Assembly: GCA_038236005.1 (NCBI GenBank)
Contig: JBBSTI010000110.1
Location: forward strand, 1 to 11,821
Length of the DNA stretch: 11,821 bases
From: CANKBT01 sp038236005
Lineage (GTDB): Bacteria; Actinomycetota; Actinomycetes; Mycobacteriales; SCTD01
Reading direction: 5' to 3'
Below, piece after piece: positions 6,341-11,821 of this stretch (the first letter of the stretch is position 1; each line of letters begins with the position of its first letter). The position numbers were made by a program, and so were the translations under genes. The notes beneath the pieces are model-generated. The model was not told the origin of the DNA. It did not search any database and was given only the letters and a program-made list of their open reading frames with translations.

Positions 6341-6359
6341 CGGTTCTCCAGGAGAACCG
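6341..6359. promoter_or_regulatory. Perfect 19-bp palindrome between the divergent promoters (operator-like)
   Basis: The arms CGGTTCTCC and GGAGAACCG (9 bp each) flank a single central A. The element lies 14 bp upstream of the dnaA -35 box and 56 bp upstream of the rpmH -35 box. Symmetry and position resemble a dimeric repressor or activator site. In RNA it could also fold as an 8-bp stem with a 3-nt loop, but it is outside both predicted transcripts. I do not recognise the cognate protein. Confidence 0.5.
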
Positions 6360-6373
6360 ACCGCGCGAGGTCC

Positions 6374-6402
6374 TTGCCGGGGTCTCGCCGTGCTGTTAGC
6401 GT
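6374..6402 (+). promoter_or_regulatory. Predicted dnaA promoter
   Basis: TTGCCG (6374-6379) and TAGCGT (6397-6402) are separated by 17 bases, a reasonable actinobacterial housekeeping promoter. A start near 6409 would give a leader of about 128 nt that includes the DnaA boxes at 6448-6468. Confidence 0.6.
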
Positions 6403-6447
6403 CCTGCCTCGCCGCGTTCTCCGCTCGTGCGGTGTGCCTCCACAGGC

Positions 6448-6468
6448 TGTGGACAATGCTGTGGATGA
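6448..6468 (-). promoter_or_regulatory. DnaA boxes in the dnaA leader
   Basis: TGTGGACAA at 6448-6456 is a perfect DnaA box (TTGTCCACA on the minus strand). TGTGGATGA at 6460-6468, in the same orientation 12 bp on, differs from TTATCCACA at one position. A partial TCCACA (6439-6444) lies just before. All are downstream of the predicted dnaA promoter, so DnaA bound here could block its own transcription. Autoregulation is known for dnaA in many bacteria and is inferred here. Confidence 0.8.
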
Positions 6469-6536
6469 CTGCACGGGCGAAAGGTCTGGCCCGTGCCCAG
6501 CGTGGCCCCGTGGGGCCTCACGACCAGAGGACCGAC

Positions 6537-7985
6537 GTGAGCGACCCGGACCCGTCCAGCCAGCCCGATCCCGAGCTTGCCCGGGCCTGGAGCACGTGCG
6601 TCGCCGAGCTGACCGACAACGAAGCCGTCGGCGCGCTGTCCCCGCAGCACCGAGCCTTCCTGCTGCAGACCCGCCCGCTCGGCATGATGGGCGACGCGAT
6701 CATCCTCGCGACGCAGAGCGACTTCGCGAAGGACGTCCTCGAGCGGCGGGTCGGGCCTGCCCTGGTCCGGACGCTGTCGGAGGCGTACGGGCGGGAGGTC
6801 ACGATCGCCGTCACGGTCCAGCCGGTCGAACCGGTCGGCCGCCCCGACCCGGTCGCGGAACCGATCGCGCCGCCGCCCGAGCCCGAGCCGGTGACCCGGG
6901 TCTTCCCCGGCACCGGACGTGACCCGGCCGGGCAGAGCCGCGACGTCGAGCCGGCGCGGCTCAACAGCAAGTACGTCTTCGAGACCTTCGTGATCGGGGC
7001 CAGCAACCGGTTCGCCCACGCGGCCTCGGTCGCGGTCGCCGAGTCCCCGGCGCGGGCCTACAACCCGCTGTTCGTCTACGGCGACAGCGGGCTCGGCAAG
7101 ACCCACCTGCTCCACGCGATCGGGCACTACGCGCAGCACCTCTACCCCGGAGCCCGGGTCCGTTACGTGAGCTCGGAGGAGTTCACCAACGACTTCATCA
7201 ACAGCCTGCGCGACGACAAGCAGCAGGCCTTCCAGCGCCGCTACCGCGACGTCGACGTGCTGCTCGTCGACGACATCCAGTTCCTGGAGAACAAGGAACG
7301 CACGCAGGAAGAGTTCTTCCACACCTTCAACACGCTGCACAACGCCAGCAAGCAGATCGTGATCACCTCCGACCGGCCGCCGAAAGAGCTGTCCACGCTG
7401 GAGGACCGGCTGCGCACCCGGTTCGAGTGGGGCCTGATCACCGACATCACCCCGCCCGACCTCGAGACCCGGATCGCGATCCTGCGCAAGAAGGCCGCGC
7501 AGGACAACCTCGAGGCGCCGGCCGACGTCCTGGAGTTCATCGCCTCGAAGATCTCCAGCAACATCCGCGAGCTGGAGGGTGCGCTCATCCGGGTGACCGC
7601 GTTCGCATCCCTGAACCGGCAGACCGTCGACCTCGGGCTGGCCGAGATCGTCCTCAAGGGGCTCATCCCGGAGGACGGCAGCAACACCATCACCGGCGCC
7701 ACGATCATGGCGGCGACCGCGGAATACTTCGGGATCACGATGGAGGACATCTGCGGGTCGTCCCGCAGCCGGGCGCTGGTGACGGCCCGCCAGATCGCGA
7801 TGTATCTGTGCCGCGAGCTGACCGACATGTCGCTGCCCAAGATCGGCCAGATGTTCGGCGGTCGAGACCACACCACGGTCATGCATGCCGTCGGCAAGAT
7901 CCGCGGTCAGATGCCGGAAAGACGAGCGACCTTCAACCAGGTCACCGAGATCACGAACCGGGTCAAGCAACGGGCACGTCAGTGA
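6537..7985 (+). CDS. dnaA: Chromosomal replication initiator protein DnaA
   Basis: DnaA is the AAA+ ATPase that binds DnaA boxes, melts oriC and loads the replicative helicase. The 482-residue product has all four domains. Domain I (about 10-95) is for helicase and self contact. A short Pro/Glu-rich linker (about 96-138) follows. The AAA+ domain has Walker A GDSGLGKT at 182-189, Walker B LLVDDIQ at 242-248, sensor 1 around ITSDRPP (276-282), an arginine-finger region RLRTRFEWG (291-299) and sensor 2 SNIRELEGAL (341-350). The DNA-binding domain has the DnaA signature GGRDHTTVMHA at 441-451. The GTG start at 6537-6539 is chosen for AGAGG six bases upstream and for the normal DnaA N-terminus. 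The linker is much shorter than in Streptomyces. Confidence 0.98.
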   Translation: MSDPDPSSQPDPELARAWSTCVAELTDNEAVGALSPQHRAFLLQTRPLGMMGDAIILATQSDFAKDVLERRVGPALVRTLSEAYGREVTIAVTVQPVEPVGRPDPVAEPIAPPPEPEPVTRVFPGTGRDPAGQSRDVEPARLNSKYVFETFVIGASNRFAHAASVAVAESPARAYNPLFVYGDSGLGKTHLLHAIGHYAQHLYPGARVRYVSSEEFTNDFINSLRDDKQQAFQRRYRDVDVLLVDDIQFLENKERTQEEFFHTFNTLHNASKQIVITSDRPPKELSTLEDRLRTRFEWGLITDITPPDLETRIAILRKKAAQDNLEAPADVLEFIASKISSNIRELEGALIRVTAFASLNRQTVDLGLAEIVLKGLIPEDGSNTITGATIMAATAEYFGITMEDICGSSRSRALVTARQIAMYLCRELTDMSLPKIGQMFGGRDHTTVMHAVGKIRGQMPERRATFNQVTEITNRVKQRARQ

Positions 7986-8001
7986 GCCGCCTTGCACAGG
8001 T

Positions 8002-8063
8002 TGTGGACAACTCTGTGGAAAGCGGTGGACGACGGTGGACGTCCGGTGGACAGGAGTGGACGG
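8002..8063 (-). repeat. Array of same-orientation DnaA-box-like repeats
   Basis: One perfect box (8002-8010) is followed by GTGGAA or GTGGAC cores starting at 8015, 8025, 8035, 8046 and 8056. All point the same way and are spaced 10-12 bp apart, about one helical turn. The later copies have two or three mismatches to the 9-bp consensus. This looks like a platform for a DnaA filament on one face of DNA. Confidence 0.65.
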
Positions 8064-8073
8064 GACGGGGTTC

Positions 8074-8102
8074 GTCCACCGGGGCCGCTGTCACCGGTGG
8101 AC
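8074..8102. repeat. Inverted repeat of two DnaA-box-like sites in oriC
   Basis: GTCCACCGG (8074-8082) and CCGGTGGAC (8094-8102) are perfect 9-bp inverted copies around an 11-bp spacer. Each arm contains a weak DnaA box (two mismatches), so this may be an opposed pair of DnaA sites or a cruciform-capable element. Confidence 0.6.
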
Positions 8103-8158
8103 ACCGGGCTCCGTTTGCTGCACACCCCGCCGCACCGCGCGACCTGCGACGACAGCGT

Positions 8159-8167
8159 CTGTCCACA
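8159..8167 (+). promoter_or_regulatory. DnaA box, one mismatch
   Basis: CTGTCCACA matches TTGTCCACA at eight of nine positions and is in the opposite orientation to the array at 8002-8063. It is the last strong box before dnaN. Confidence 0.7.
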
Positions 8168-8286
8168 TCATGCACAGGACCGACGACCACTACTGCTCAT
8201 CTCCCTCTCGAAGACCCTGACGTTCGTACGGGGATGGACCGGGCTGGGGACGGCGCGACCGATCAAGCCGATCAGGCACGGCCCAC

Positions 8287-8292
8287 TAAGGT
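8287..8292 (+). promoter_or_regulatory. Possible dnaN promoter -10 element
   Basis: TAAGGT fits the actinobacterial TAnnnT -10 pattern and lies about 60 bp before the dnaN start. No convincing -35 box is present 16-18 bp upstream, so the call is weak. dnaN may also be read through from dnaA. Confidence 0.3.
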
Positions 8293-8352
8293 CCCAGGGC
8301 CTGACTGCACGGACGTAGCCGGCACGAACGACCGCAACGACGGAGGACAGGC

Positions 8353-9486
8353 ATGGAGCTGAGGGTCGAGCGGGACGCGCTGAGCGAGGCGGTGGGCTGG
8401 ACCGCCCGAGCGCTCCCGGCGCGCCCCCCGATGCAGGTGCTGCTCGGGCTGCTGCTCAGCGTGGAAGACGGCAAGGGCCTGACGGTGAGCGGCTTCGACT
8501 ACGAGGTCAGCTCGCAGGTCGACGTCGAGGTGCTGTCGGCCGACGCCGGCCGCGTGCTGGTGCCCGGGCGCCTGCTCGCCGACATCGTGCGTGCGCTGCC
8601 CGCCAAGCCGGTGGACCTTCGGGTGACCGACAACCGCGTCGAGCTCACCTGCGGGGCCGCCCGTTTCACGCTGCCCACCATGACGGTCGAGGACTATCCG
8701 GCGCTGCCGCAGATGCCCGACGTCGCAGGCACGATCGACGGGTCCGTCTTCGCGGAGGCGGTGGCTCAGGTCGCGCTCGCCGCCGGTCGTGACGACACGC
8801 TTCCCGTCCTCACCGGCGTCCGGGTCGAGATCGACCGCGACCGGCTGACCTTGGCCGCGACCGACCGCTACCGGCTCGCCGTCCGTTCGTTGCCGTGGCG
8901 CCCCACCGACCCCGACATCGAGAAGACCGCGCTGATCCCGGCCAAGACGCTTGCCGAGACCGCCAAGGCGTTGGCCGGCGGCGAGATCACGCTGGCTCTG
9001 TCGAGCGGCTCCGGAGCGGCCGAGGGCATGGTCGGCTTCGAGGGTGGCGGCCGTCGGACGACGTCGCGGCTGCTGGAAGGTGAGTTCCCGAAGTACCGCT
9101 CGCTGCTCCCCGACCAGAGCACCGCGACCGCCGAGGTGCCGACGGCCGCGTTCGTCGAGGCCGTCAAGCGGGTCGCCCTGGTCGCCGAGCGCAACACCCC
9201 GGTCCGGCTGTCGTTCTCGGCCGACGGTGTCGAGCTGCAGGCCGGCGGTAACGACCAGGCCCAGGCCTCCGAGCAGCTCGAGGGTGACTGGCACGGTGAC
9301 GAGCCGATGCAGATCGCCTTCAACCCGGGCTTCTTGCTCGACGGGCTCGGTGCCGTGGACGCCGCGACCACGGTCCTGTCCTTCACCGGGCCCACCCGAC
9401 CGGCGGTGCTGACGGCCGGCGGGTCACCGACCGGACCGGACGCCAGCTATCGCTATCTGCTCATGCCGGTGCGCCTGTCCGGCTGA
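8353..9486 (+). CDS. dnaN: DNA polymerase III sliding clamp (beta subunit)
   Basis: DnaN forms the ring-shaped dimer that holds DNA polymerase III and other partners on DNA. The 377-residue product begins MELRVERDALSEAV and ends YRYLLMPVRLSG; the final LMPVRL is the conserved C-terminal strand next to the partner-binding pocket. Length matches the family (about 365-380) and three repeated clamp domains of about 120 residues are expected. Recognisable segments include VLTGVRVEID near 154-163 and LAATDRYRLAVR near 166-177. The ATG start has GGAGG at 8342-8346, six bases upstream. It lies immediately after oriC, as in most bacteria, and 84 bp before gnd. Confidence 0.97.
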   Translation: MELRVERDALSEAVGWTARALPARPPMQVLLGLLLSVEDGKGLTVSGFDYEVSSQVDVEVLSADAGRVLVPGRLLADIVRALPAKPVDLRVTDNRVELTCGAARFTLPTMTVEDYPALPQMPDVAGTIDGSVFAEAVAQVALAAGRDDTLPVLTGVRVEIDRDRLTLAATDRYRLAVRSLPWRPTDPDIEKTALIPAKTLAETAKALAGGEITLALSSGSGAAEGMVGFEGGGRRTTSRLLEGEFPKYRSLLPDQSTATAEVPTAAFVEAVKRVALVAERNTPVRLSFSADGVELQAGGNDQAQASEQLEGDWHGDEPMQIAFNPGFLLDGLGAVDAATTVLSFTGPTRPAVLTAGGSPTGPDASYRYLLMPVRLSG

Positions 9487-9570
9487 TCGCGCACGTGCTC
9501 GGACTTTCCGGGTAGGGGAACGCCGGCGGCGCCGCTCGGGGCCGCGCAACCTTCGATGAGGGGAACAGTC

Positions 9571-10560
9571 GTGGCACAGCTCGGGATGATCGGTCTGGGC
9601 AAGATGGGCGGCAACATGGCCGAGCGGCTGCGCCGTGGAGGCCACGAGGTCGTCGGGTTCGACCAGGACCCGCAGGTGCGCGACGTCGACACCCTGGACG
9701 CCTTGGTGTCGAAGCTGTCGACCCCGCGCGTGGTGTGGGTCATGGTCCCCGCCGGTCAGCCGACGTACGACACGATCGACGCCCTCGCCGAGCGGCTCGC
9801 CCCCGGTGACGTGATCGTGGACGGCGGCAACTCCCGCTACACCGACGACCAGCGCCACAGCAAGGATCTCGAGGACAAGGGGATCGGCTTCGTCGACGCC
9901 GGGGTGTCCGGCGGGGTCTGGGGTCTCACCGAGGGTTACGCCCTCATGGTCGGTGGCGGCAAGGACCAGGTGGCCCTCGTCCAGCCGTTCTTCGACACGC
10001 TCAAGCCCGCGGGGGACAGCGGGTTCGTGCACGCCGGTGAGGTCGGTGCCGGGCACTTCGTCAAGATGGTCCACAACGGCATCGAGTACGGCCTCATGCA
10101 GGCGTACGCAGAGGGCTGGGAGCTGCTCGATGCGACCGACCTGGTCACCGACGTGCCCGCGGTGATCTCCAGCTGGCAGCAGGGCAGCGTCATCCGCTCG
10201 TGGCTGCTGGACCTGATGGTGAACGCGCTGACCGAGGACGCCCATCTGGAGAAGCTGCGAGGCTACGCCGAAGACTCCGGCGAAGGCCGGTGGACGGTCC
10301 AGGCGGCCATCGATCACGCCGTCCCGGTGCCGGTCATCACTGCCGCGCTGTTCGCCCGGTTCGCCTCCCGGCAGGACGACTCGCCGGCCATGAAGGTCGT
10401 GGCCGCGCTGCGCAACCAGTTCGGCGGTCATGCGGTCACCTCGTCGGCCGGCTCGACGGACAAGGGCATGGACGCGCCGGGAGCGGACACCGCCGGGGCC
10501 ACCGACAAGAACGAGAGCCAGTCCCGCGAGCCTGGGACCCCCGGCACCCCCCCGGAGTGA
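9571..10560 (+). CDS. gnd: 6-phosphogluconate dehydrogenase, decarboxylating, short (GndA-like) form
   Basis: This enzyme oxidises and decarboxylates 6-phosphogluconate to ribulose 5-phosphate in the pentose phosphate pathway. The 329-residue product has the Rossmann motif GLGKMGGNM at 8-16, DGGNSRY at 84-90, GVSGGVWGL at 111-119 and the catalytic block KMVHNGIEYG at 165-174. Lys165, Asn169 and Glu172 match active-site positions. It is the short form (about 300 residues) rather than the 470-residue E. coli type. Asp31 at the end of the second Rossmann strand suggests NAD rather than NADP. About 40 C-terminal residues (from 290) are low complexity. GTG at 9571 is preferred over ATG at 9556 because AGGGGA precedes it at proper spacing and it gives the normal N-terminus. 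gnd between dnaN and recF is a known actinobacterial arrangement. Confidence 0.95.
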   Translation: MAQLGMIGLGKMGGNMAERLRRGGHEVVGFDQDPQVRDVDTLDALVSKLSTPRVVWVMVPAGQPTYDTIDALAERLAPGDVIVDGGNSRYTDDQRHSKDLEDKGIGFVDAGVSGGVWGLTEGYALMVGGGKDQVALVQPFFDTLKPAGDSGFVHAGEVGAGHFVKMVHNGIEYGLMQAYAEGWELLDATDLVTDVPAVISSWQQGSVIRSWLLDLMVNALTEDAHLEKLRGYAEDSGEGRWTVQAAIDHAVPVPVITAALFARFASRQDDSPAMKVVAALRNQFGGHAVTSSAGSTDKGMDAPGADTAGATDKNESQSREPGTPGTPPE

Positions 10561-10570
10561 CGGGTCCGCC

Positions 10571-11710
10571 GTGCACGTGACGGCGCTGTCGCTGGCCGAC
10601 TTCCGATCCTGGGAACGGCTCGAGCTGACCCTGGACCCGGGACCGACAGCGCTGGTCGGTGCCAACGGGCAGGGCAAGACCAACATCGTCGAGGCCCTGA
10701 CCTACCTGTCTACGCTCTCCTCGCACCGGGCGAGCGCGGACGCACCGCTGGTCCGCGCAGGCGCGGAGCGTGCGGTCCTGCGCGGGCGGGTCTCTCGGGG
10801 CGGCCGGGACAACCTGCTCGAGCTGGAGATCAACCCGGGTCGGGCCAACCGGGCCAGGGTCAACCGGTCGCCCGTGCCGCGGGCCAGGGAGGTGCTGGGG
10901 CTGCTGCGCACGGTGTTGTTCGCCCCGGAAGACCTCGCCCTGGTGCGGGGTGACCCGTCGGAGCGGCGGCGCTTCCTGGACGACCTGCTCGCGCTGCGCA
11001 CCCCCCGGCTGGCCGGGGTCCGCAGCGACTACGAGCGCGTGCTGAAGCAGCGCAACGCGCTGCTGAAGACGGCGTTCCTCGCCCGTCGGAGCGGCGGGGG
11101 GGACATGCGCACGCTGGACGTCTGGGACGCACACCTCGCCCGGACCGGGTCCGAGCTGCTCGCCGCCCGGCTGCGGCTGGTCGAGGACCTGCAGCCGCTC
11201 ATGTCAGAGGCCTATCGCGAGGTCTCCGCCGGTCAGGGCGAGCCCGACCTGCTCTACCGGTCCTCGCTGGGCGAAGCGTTCCCCGGCTCTCACGACGAGG
11301 CGCTGCTCGCGGCAGCCCTGCTCGCCGAGCTGGCACGGGTCCGTCCGTCCGAGGTGGAGCGCGGGGTGTCCCTGGTCGGTCCCCATCGCGACGAGCTGGT
11401 GATCCGGCTCAACGACCTGCCCGCCAAGGGCTACGCGTCGCACGGGGAGTCCTGGTCACTGGCGCTCGCGCTCCGGCTGTCGAGCTTCGAGCTGCTGCGG
11501 GCAGACGCCAGCGGTGAGGACGGCGAGCCGGTCCTGGTCCTGGACGACGTCTTCGCCGAGCTGGACGTCGTCCGGCGCGAGCGGCTGGCCGGGCTCGTCG
11601 CTTCCGCCGAGCAGGTCCTGGTGACCGCGGCGGTCGCCCACGACGTCCCTGAGGTGCTGCAGGGCGGACGTTACGACGTGCAGGCCGGTGAGGTGACCCG
11701 TGTCCGGTGA
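10571..11710 (+). CDS. recF: DNA replication and repair protein RecF
   Basis: RecF is an SMC-like ATPase that, with RecO and RecR, helps load RecA at single-stranded gaps. The 379-residue product starts MHVTALSLADFRSW, the standard actinobacterial N-terminus. Walker A GANGQGKT is at 30-37, an ABC-type signature region around SHGESWSLALALRL at 290-303, and Walker B VLDDVFAELD at 323-332. Length is normal (about 360-400). The GTG start at 10571-10573 is 10 bp after the gnd stop; the frame runs further upstream inside gnd but only as overlap. GGAG at the gnd end lies 13 bases upstream, a loose spacing, so coupling to gnd is possible. The 3' end overlaps the next gene. Confidence 0.96.
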   Translation: MHVTALSLADFRSWERLELTLDPGPTALVGANGQGKTNIVEALTYLSTLSSHRASADAPLVRAGAERAVLRGRVSRGGRDNLLELEINPGRANRARVNRSPVPRAREVLGLLRTVLFAPEDLALVRGDPSERRRFLDDLLALRTPRLAGVRSDYERVLKQRNALLKTAFLARRSGGGDMRTLDVWDAHLARTGSELLAARLRLVEDLQPLMSEAYREVSAGQGEPDLLYRSSLGEAFPGSHDEALLAAALLAELARVRPSEVERGVSLVGPHRDELVIRLNDLPAKGYASHGESWSLALALRLSSFELLRADASGEDGEPVLVLDDVFAELDVVRRERLAGLVASAEQVLVTAAVAHDVPEVLQGGRYDVQAGEVTRVR

Positions 11711-11821
11711 GGACGACAAGCCGCTCGCCGACGCTGAGGGGCTGCGCGAGACGGCCGAGGGCGCGACAGGCACGACAGGCACGACAGGCACCACAGGCAC
11801 CACAGGCACCACAGGCACCAC
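11700..11821 (+). CDS. Start of a probable DciA-like (DUF721) gene, truncated by the window end
   Basis: The gene after recF in actinobacteria is normally a DUF721/DciA-family protein, a helicase-loading factor. The frame starting at GTG 11700-11702 gives MSGEDDKPLADAEGLRETAEGA followed by Thr-Gly-Thr repeats, has GC-rich third positions and no stop to the window end. It overlaps the recF end by 11 bp. A second GTG at 11707-11709 would make a GTGA overlap like others here, but in another frame with an Arg-rich product, so I prefer the first. Only about 40 residues are visible and none lie in the conserved domain, so identity rests on position alone. Confidence 0.5.
   Translation, partial: MSGEDDKPLADAEGLRETAEGATGTTGTTGTTGTTGTTGT
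11766..11821 (+). repeat. 9-bp minisatellite encoding Thr-Gly-Thr repeats
   Basis: Six full copies of ACAGGCAC(C/G) run from 11766 to 11819 and a seventh starts at the window edge. The first two units end in G and the later ones in C, suggesting recent expansion of the C-type unit. In the dciA-like frame each unit encodes Thr-Gly-Thr, and a change in copy number would not shift the frame. The array continues beyond the window. Confidence 0.9.

Larger units (their letters stand above)
6199..6536. promoter_or_regulatory. Divergent rpmH / dnaA promoter region
   Basis: This 338-bp gap contains no gene I can support. From left to right it holds the rpmH leader, the rpmH promoter (6256-6284), a perfect 19-bp palindrome (6341-6359), the dnaA promoter (6374-6402), DnaA boxes (6448-6468) and the dnaA ribosome-binding site AGAGG (6526-6530). 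The open frame running in from upstream of dnaA is an N-terminal overrun, not coding sequence. Confidence 0.85.
7986..8352. other. Probable origin of replication (oriC), dnaA-dnaN intergenic region
   Basis: This 367-bp gap has no supportable gene. It contains a perfect DnaA box (TGTGGACAA, 8002-8010), a one-mismatch box (CTGTCCACA, 8159-8167) and several weaker boxes built on GTGGAC or GTCCAC. The GTGGAC/GTCCAC hexamer occurs eight times between 8003 and 8166. The stretch from about 8168 to 8225, after the last strong box, is lower in GC than its surroundings and is the best candidate for unwinding, although no strongly AT-rich block exists. The right end carries a weak dnaN promoter and the dnaN ribosome-binding site. 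Confidence 0.88.

Noticed and set aside
6270..6536. N-terminal extension of dnaA by 89 codons
   Set aside because: It would run through the predicted dnaA promoter and DnaA boxes. The GTG at 6537 has a good ribosome-binding site and gives the normal DnaA N-terminus.
6396..7997. Long minus-strand open frame opposite dnaA
   Set aside because: It is the antisense shadow of dnaA, which is full-length with every motif intact, and has no plausible start context.
8189..8195. Possible DnaA-trio element beside the last strong DnaA box
   Set aside because: Only two consecutive triplets fit the trio pattern and they lie over 20 bp from the box, so the match is too weak.
8670..8683. Second parS-like site in dnaN (GTTTCACG)
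   Set aside because: Only the left half matches; the right half, CTGCCC, has no resemblance to parS.
8272..9294. Minus-strand frame opposite dnaN (and a similar one at 9424-10686 opposite gnd)
   Set aside because: Both products are low-complexity, typical of GC-rich antisense frames, and have no family resemblance.
9487..9570. Terminator or promoter between dnaN and gnd
   Set aside because: GCGGCGCCGC is palindromic but has no U-tract or stable loop, and GTAGGGG has no matching -35. I see no supportable signal.
1..11821. Mobile elements, CRISPR arrays, tRNA or rRNA genes
   Set aside because: I found no transposase, terminal repeats, regularly spaced direct repeats, or tRNA/rRNA-like sequence. 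All long coding stretches are core replication and housekeeping genes.

Overview
This is a chromosomal replication-origin core from a high-GC Gram-positive bacterium, almost certainly an Actinomycete. The evidence is the conserved order parB-parA-rsmG-jag-yidC-yidD-rnpA-rpmH <-> dnaA-(oriC)-dnaN-gnd-recF-(dciA), GC-rich third codon positions, actinobacterial-type DnaA boxes (TTGTCCACA), promoters with TTGACC/TAGGGT-like elements, and GTG as the chosen start of 11 of the 13 genes whose start is visible. I cannot fix the order or genus from sequence alone.

Layout. Positions 3-479 (+) hold the 3' end of a CDP-alcohol phosphatidyltransferase gene. It converges on the leftward block 476-6198 (-), which in transcription order is rpmH, rnpA, yidD, yidC, jag, rsmG, parA, parB. 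The 338-bp gap 6199-6536 carries a well-formed leftward rpmH promoter, a rightward dnaA promoter, a 19-bp perfect palindrome between them, and DnaA boxes in the dnaA leader. dnaA (6537-7985), dnaN (8353-9486), gnd (9571-10560), recF (10571-11710) and the start of a dciA-like gene run rightward. The 367-bp dnaA-dnaN gap is the likely oriC, with one perfect and one near-perfect DnaA box and a row of degenerate boxes spaced about one helical turn apart.

How the genes work together. DnaA opens oriC, DnaN clamps the polymerase, and RecF acts in gap repair. ParB with ParA segregates the origin, and a near-consensus parS site lies inside parA itself. RnpA matures tRNA and RpmH is ribosomal protein L34. 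YidD, YidC and probably Jag belong to membrane protein insertion and RNA-binding functions, and RsmG methylates 16S rRNA. Both arms are transcribed away from the origin. The left arm is tightly packed: jag-rsmG, rsmG-parA and parA-parB each overlap by GTGA, and rnpA-yidD by ATGA.

Most of this is a textbook origin region, and I do not see a new defence, mobile or biosynthetic system. The parts worth a second look are small: a competing reading frame in the rsmG tail, the long disordered ParA N-terminus, the palindrome between the divergent promoters, the helically phased box array, and a 9-bp minisatellite in the last gene.
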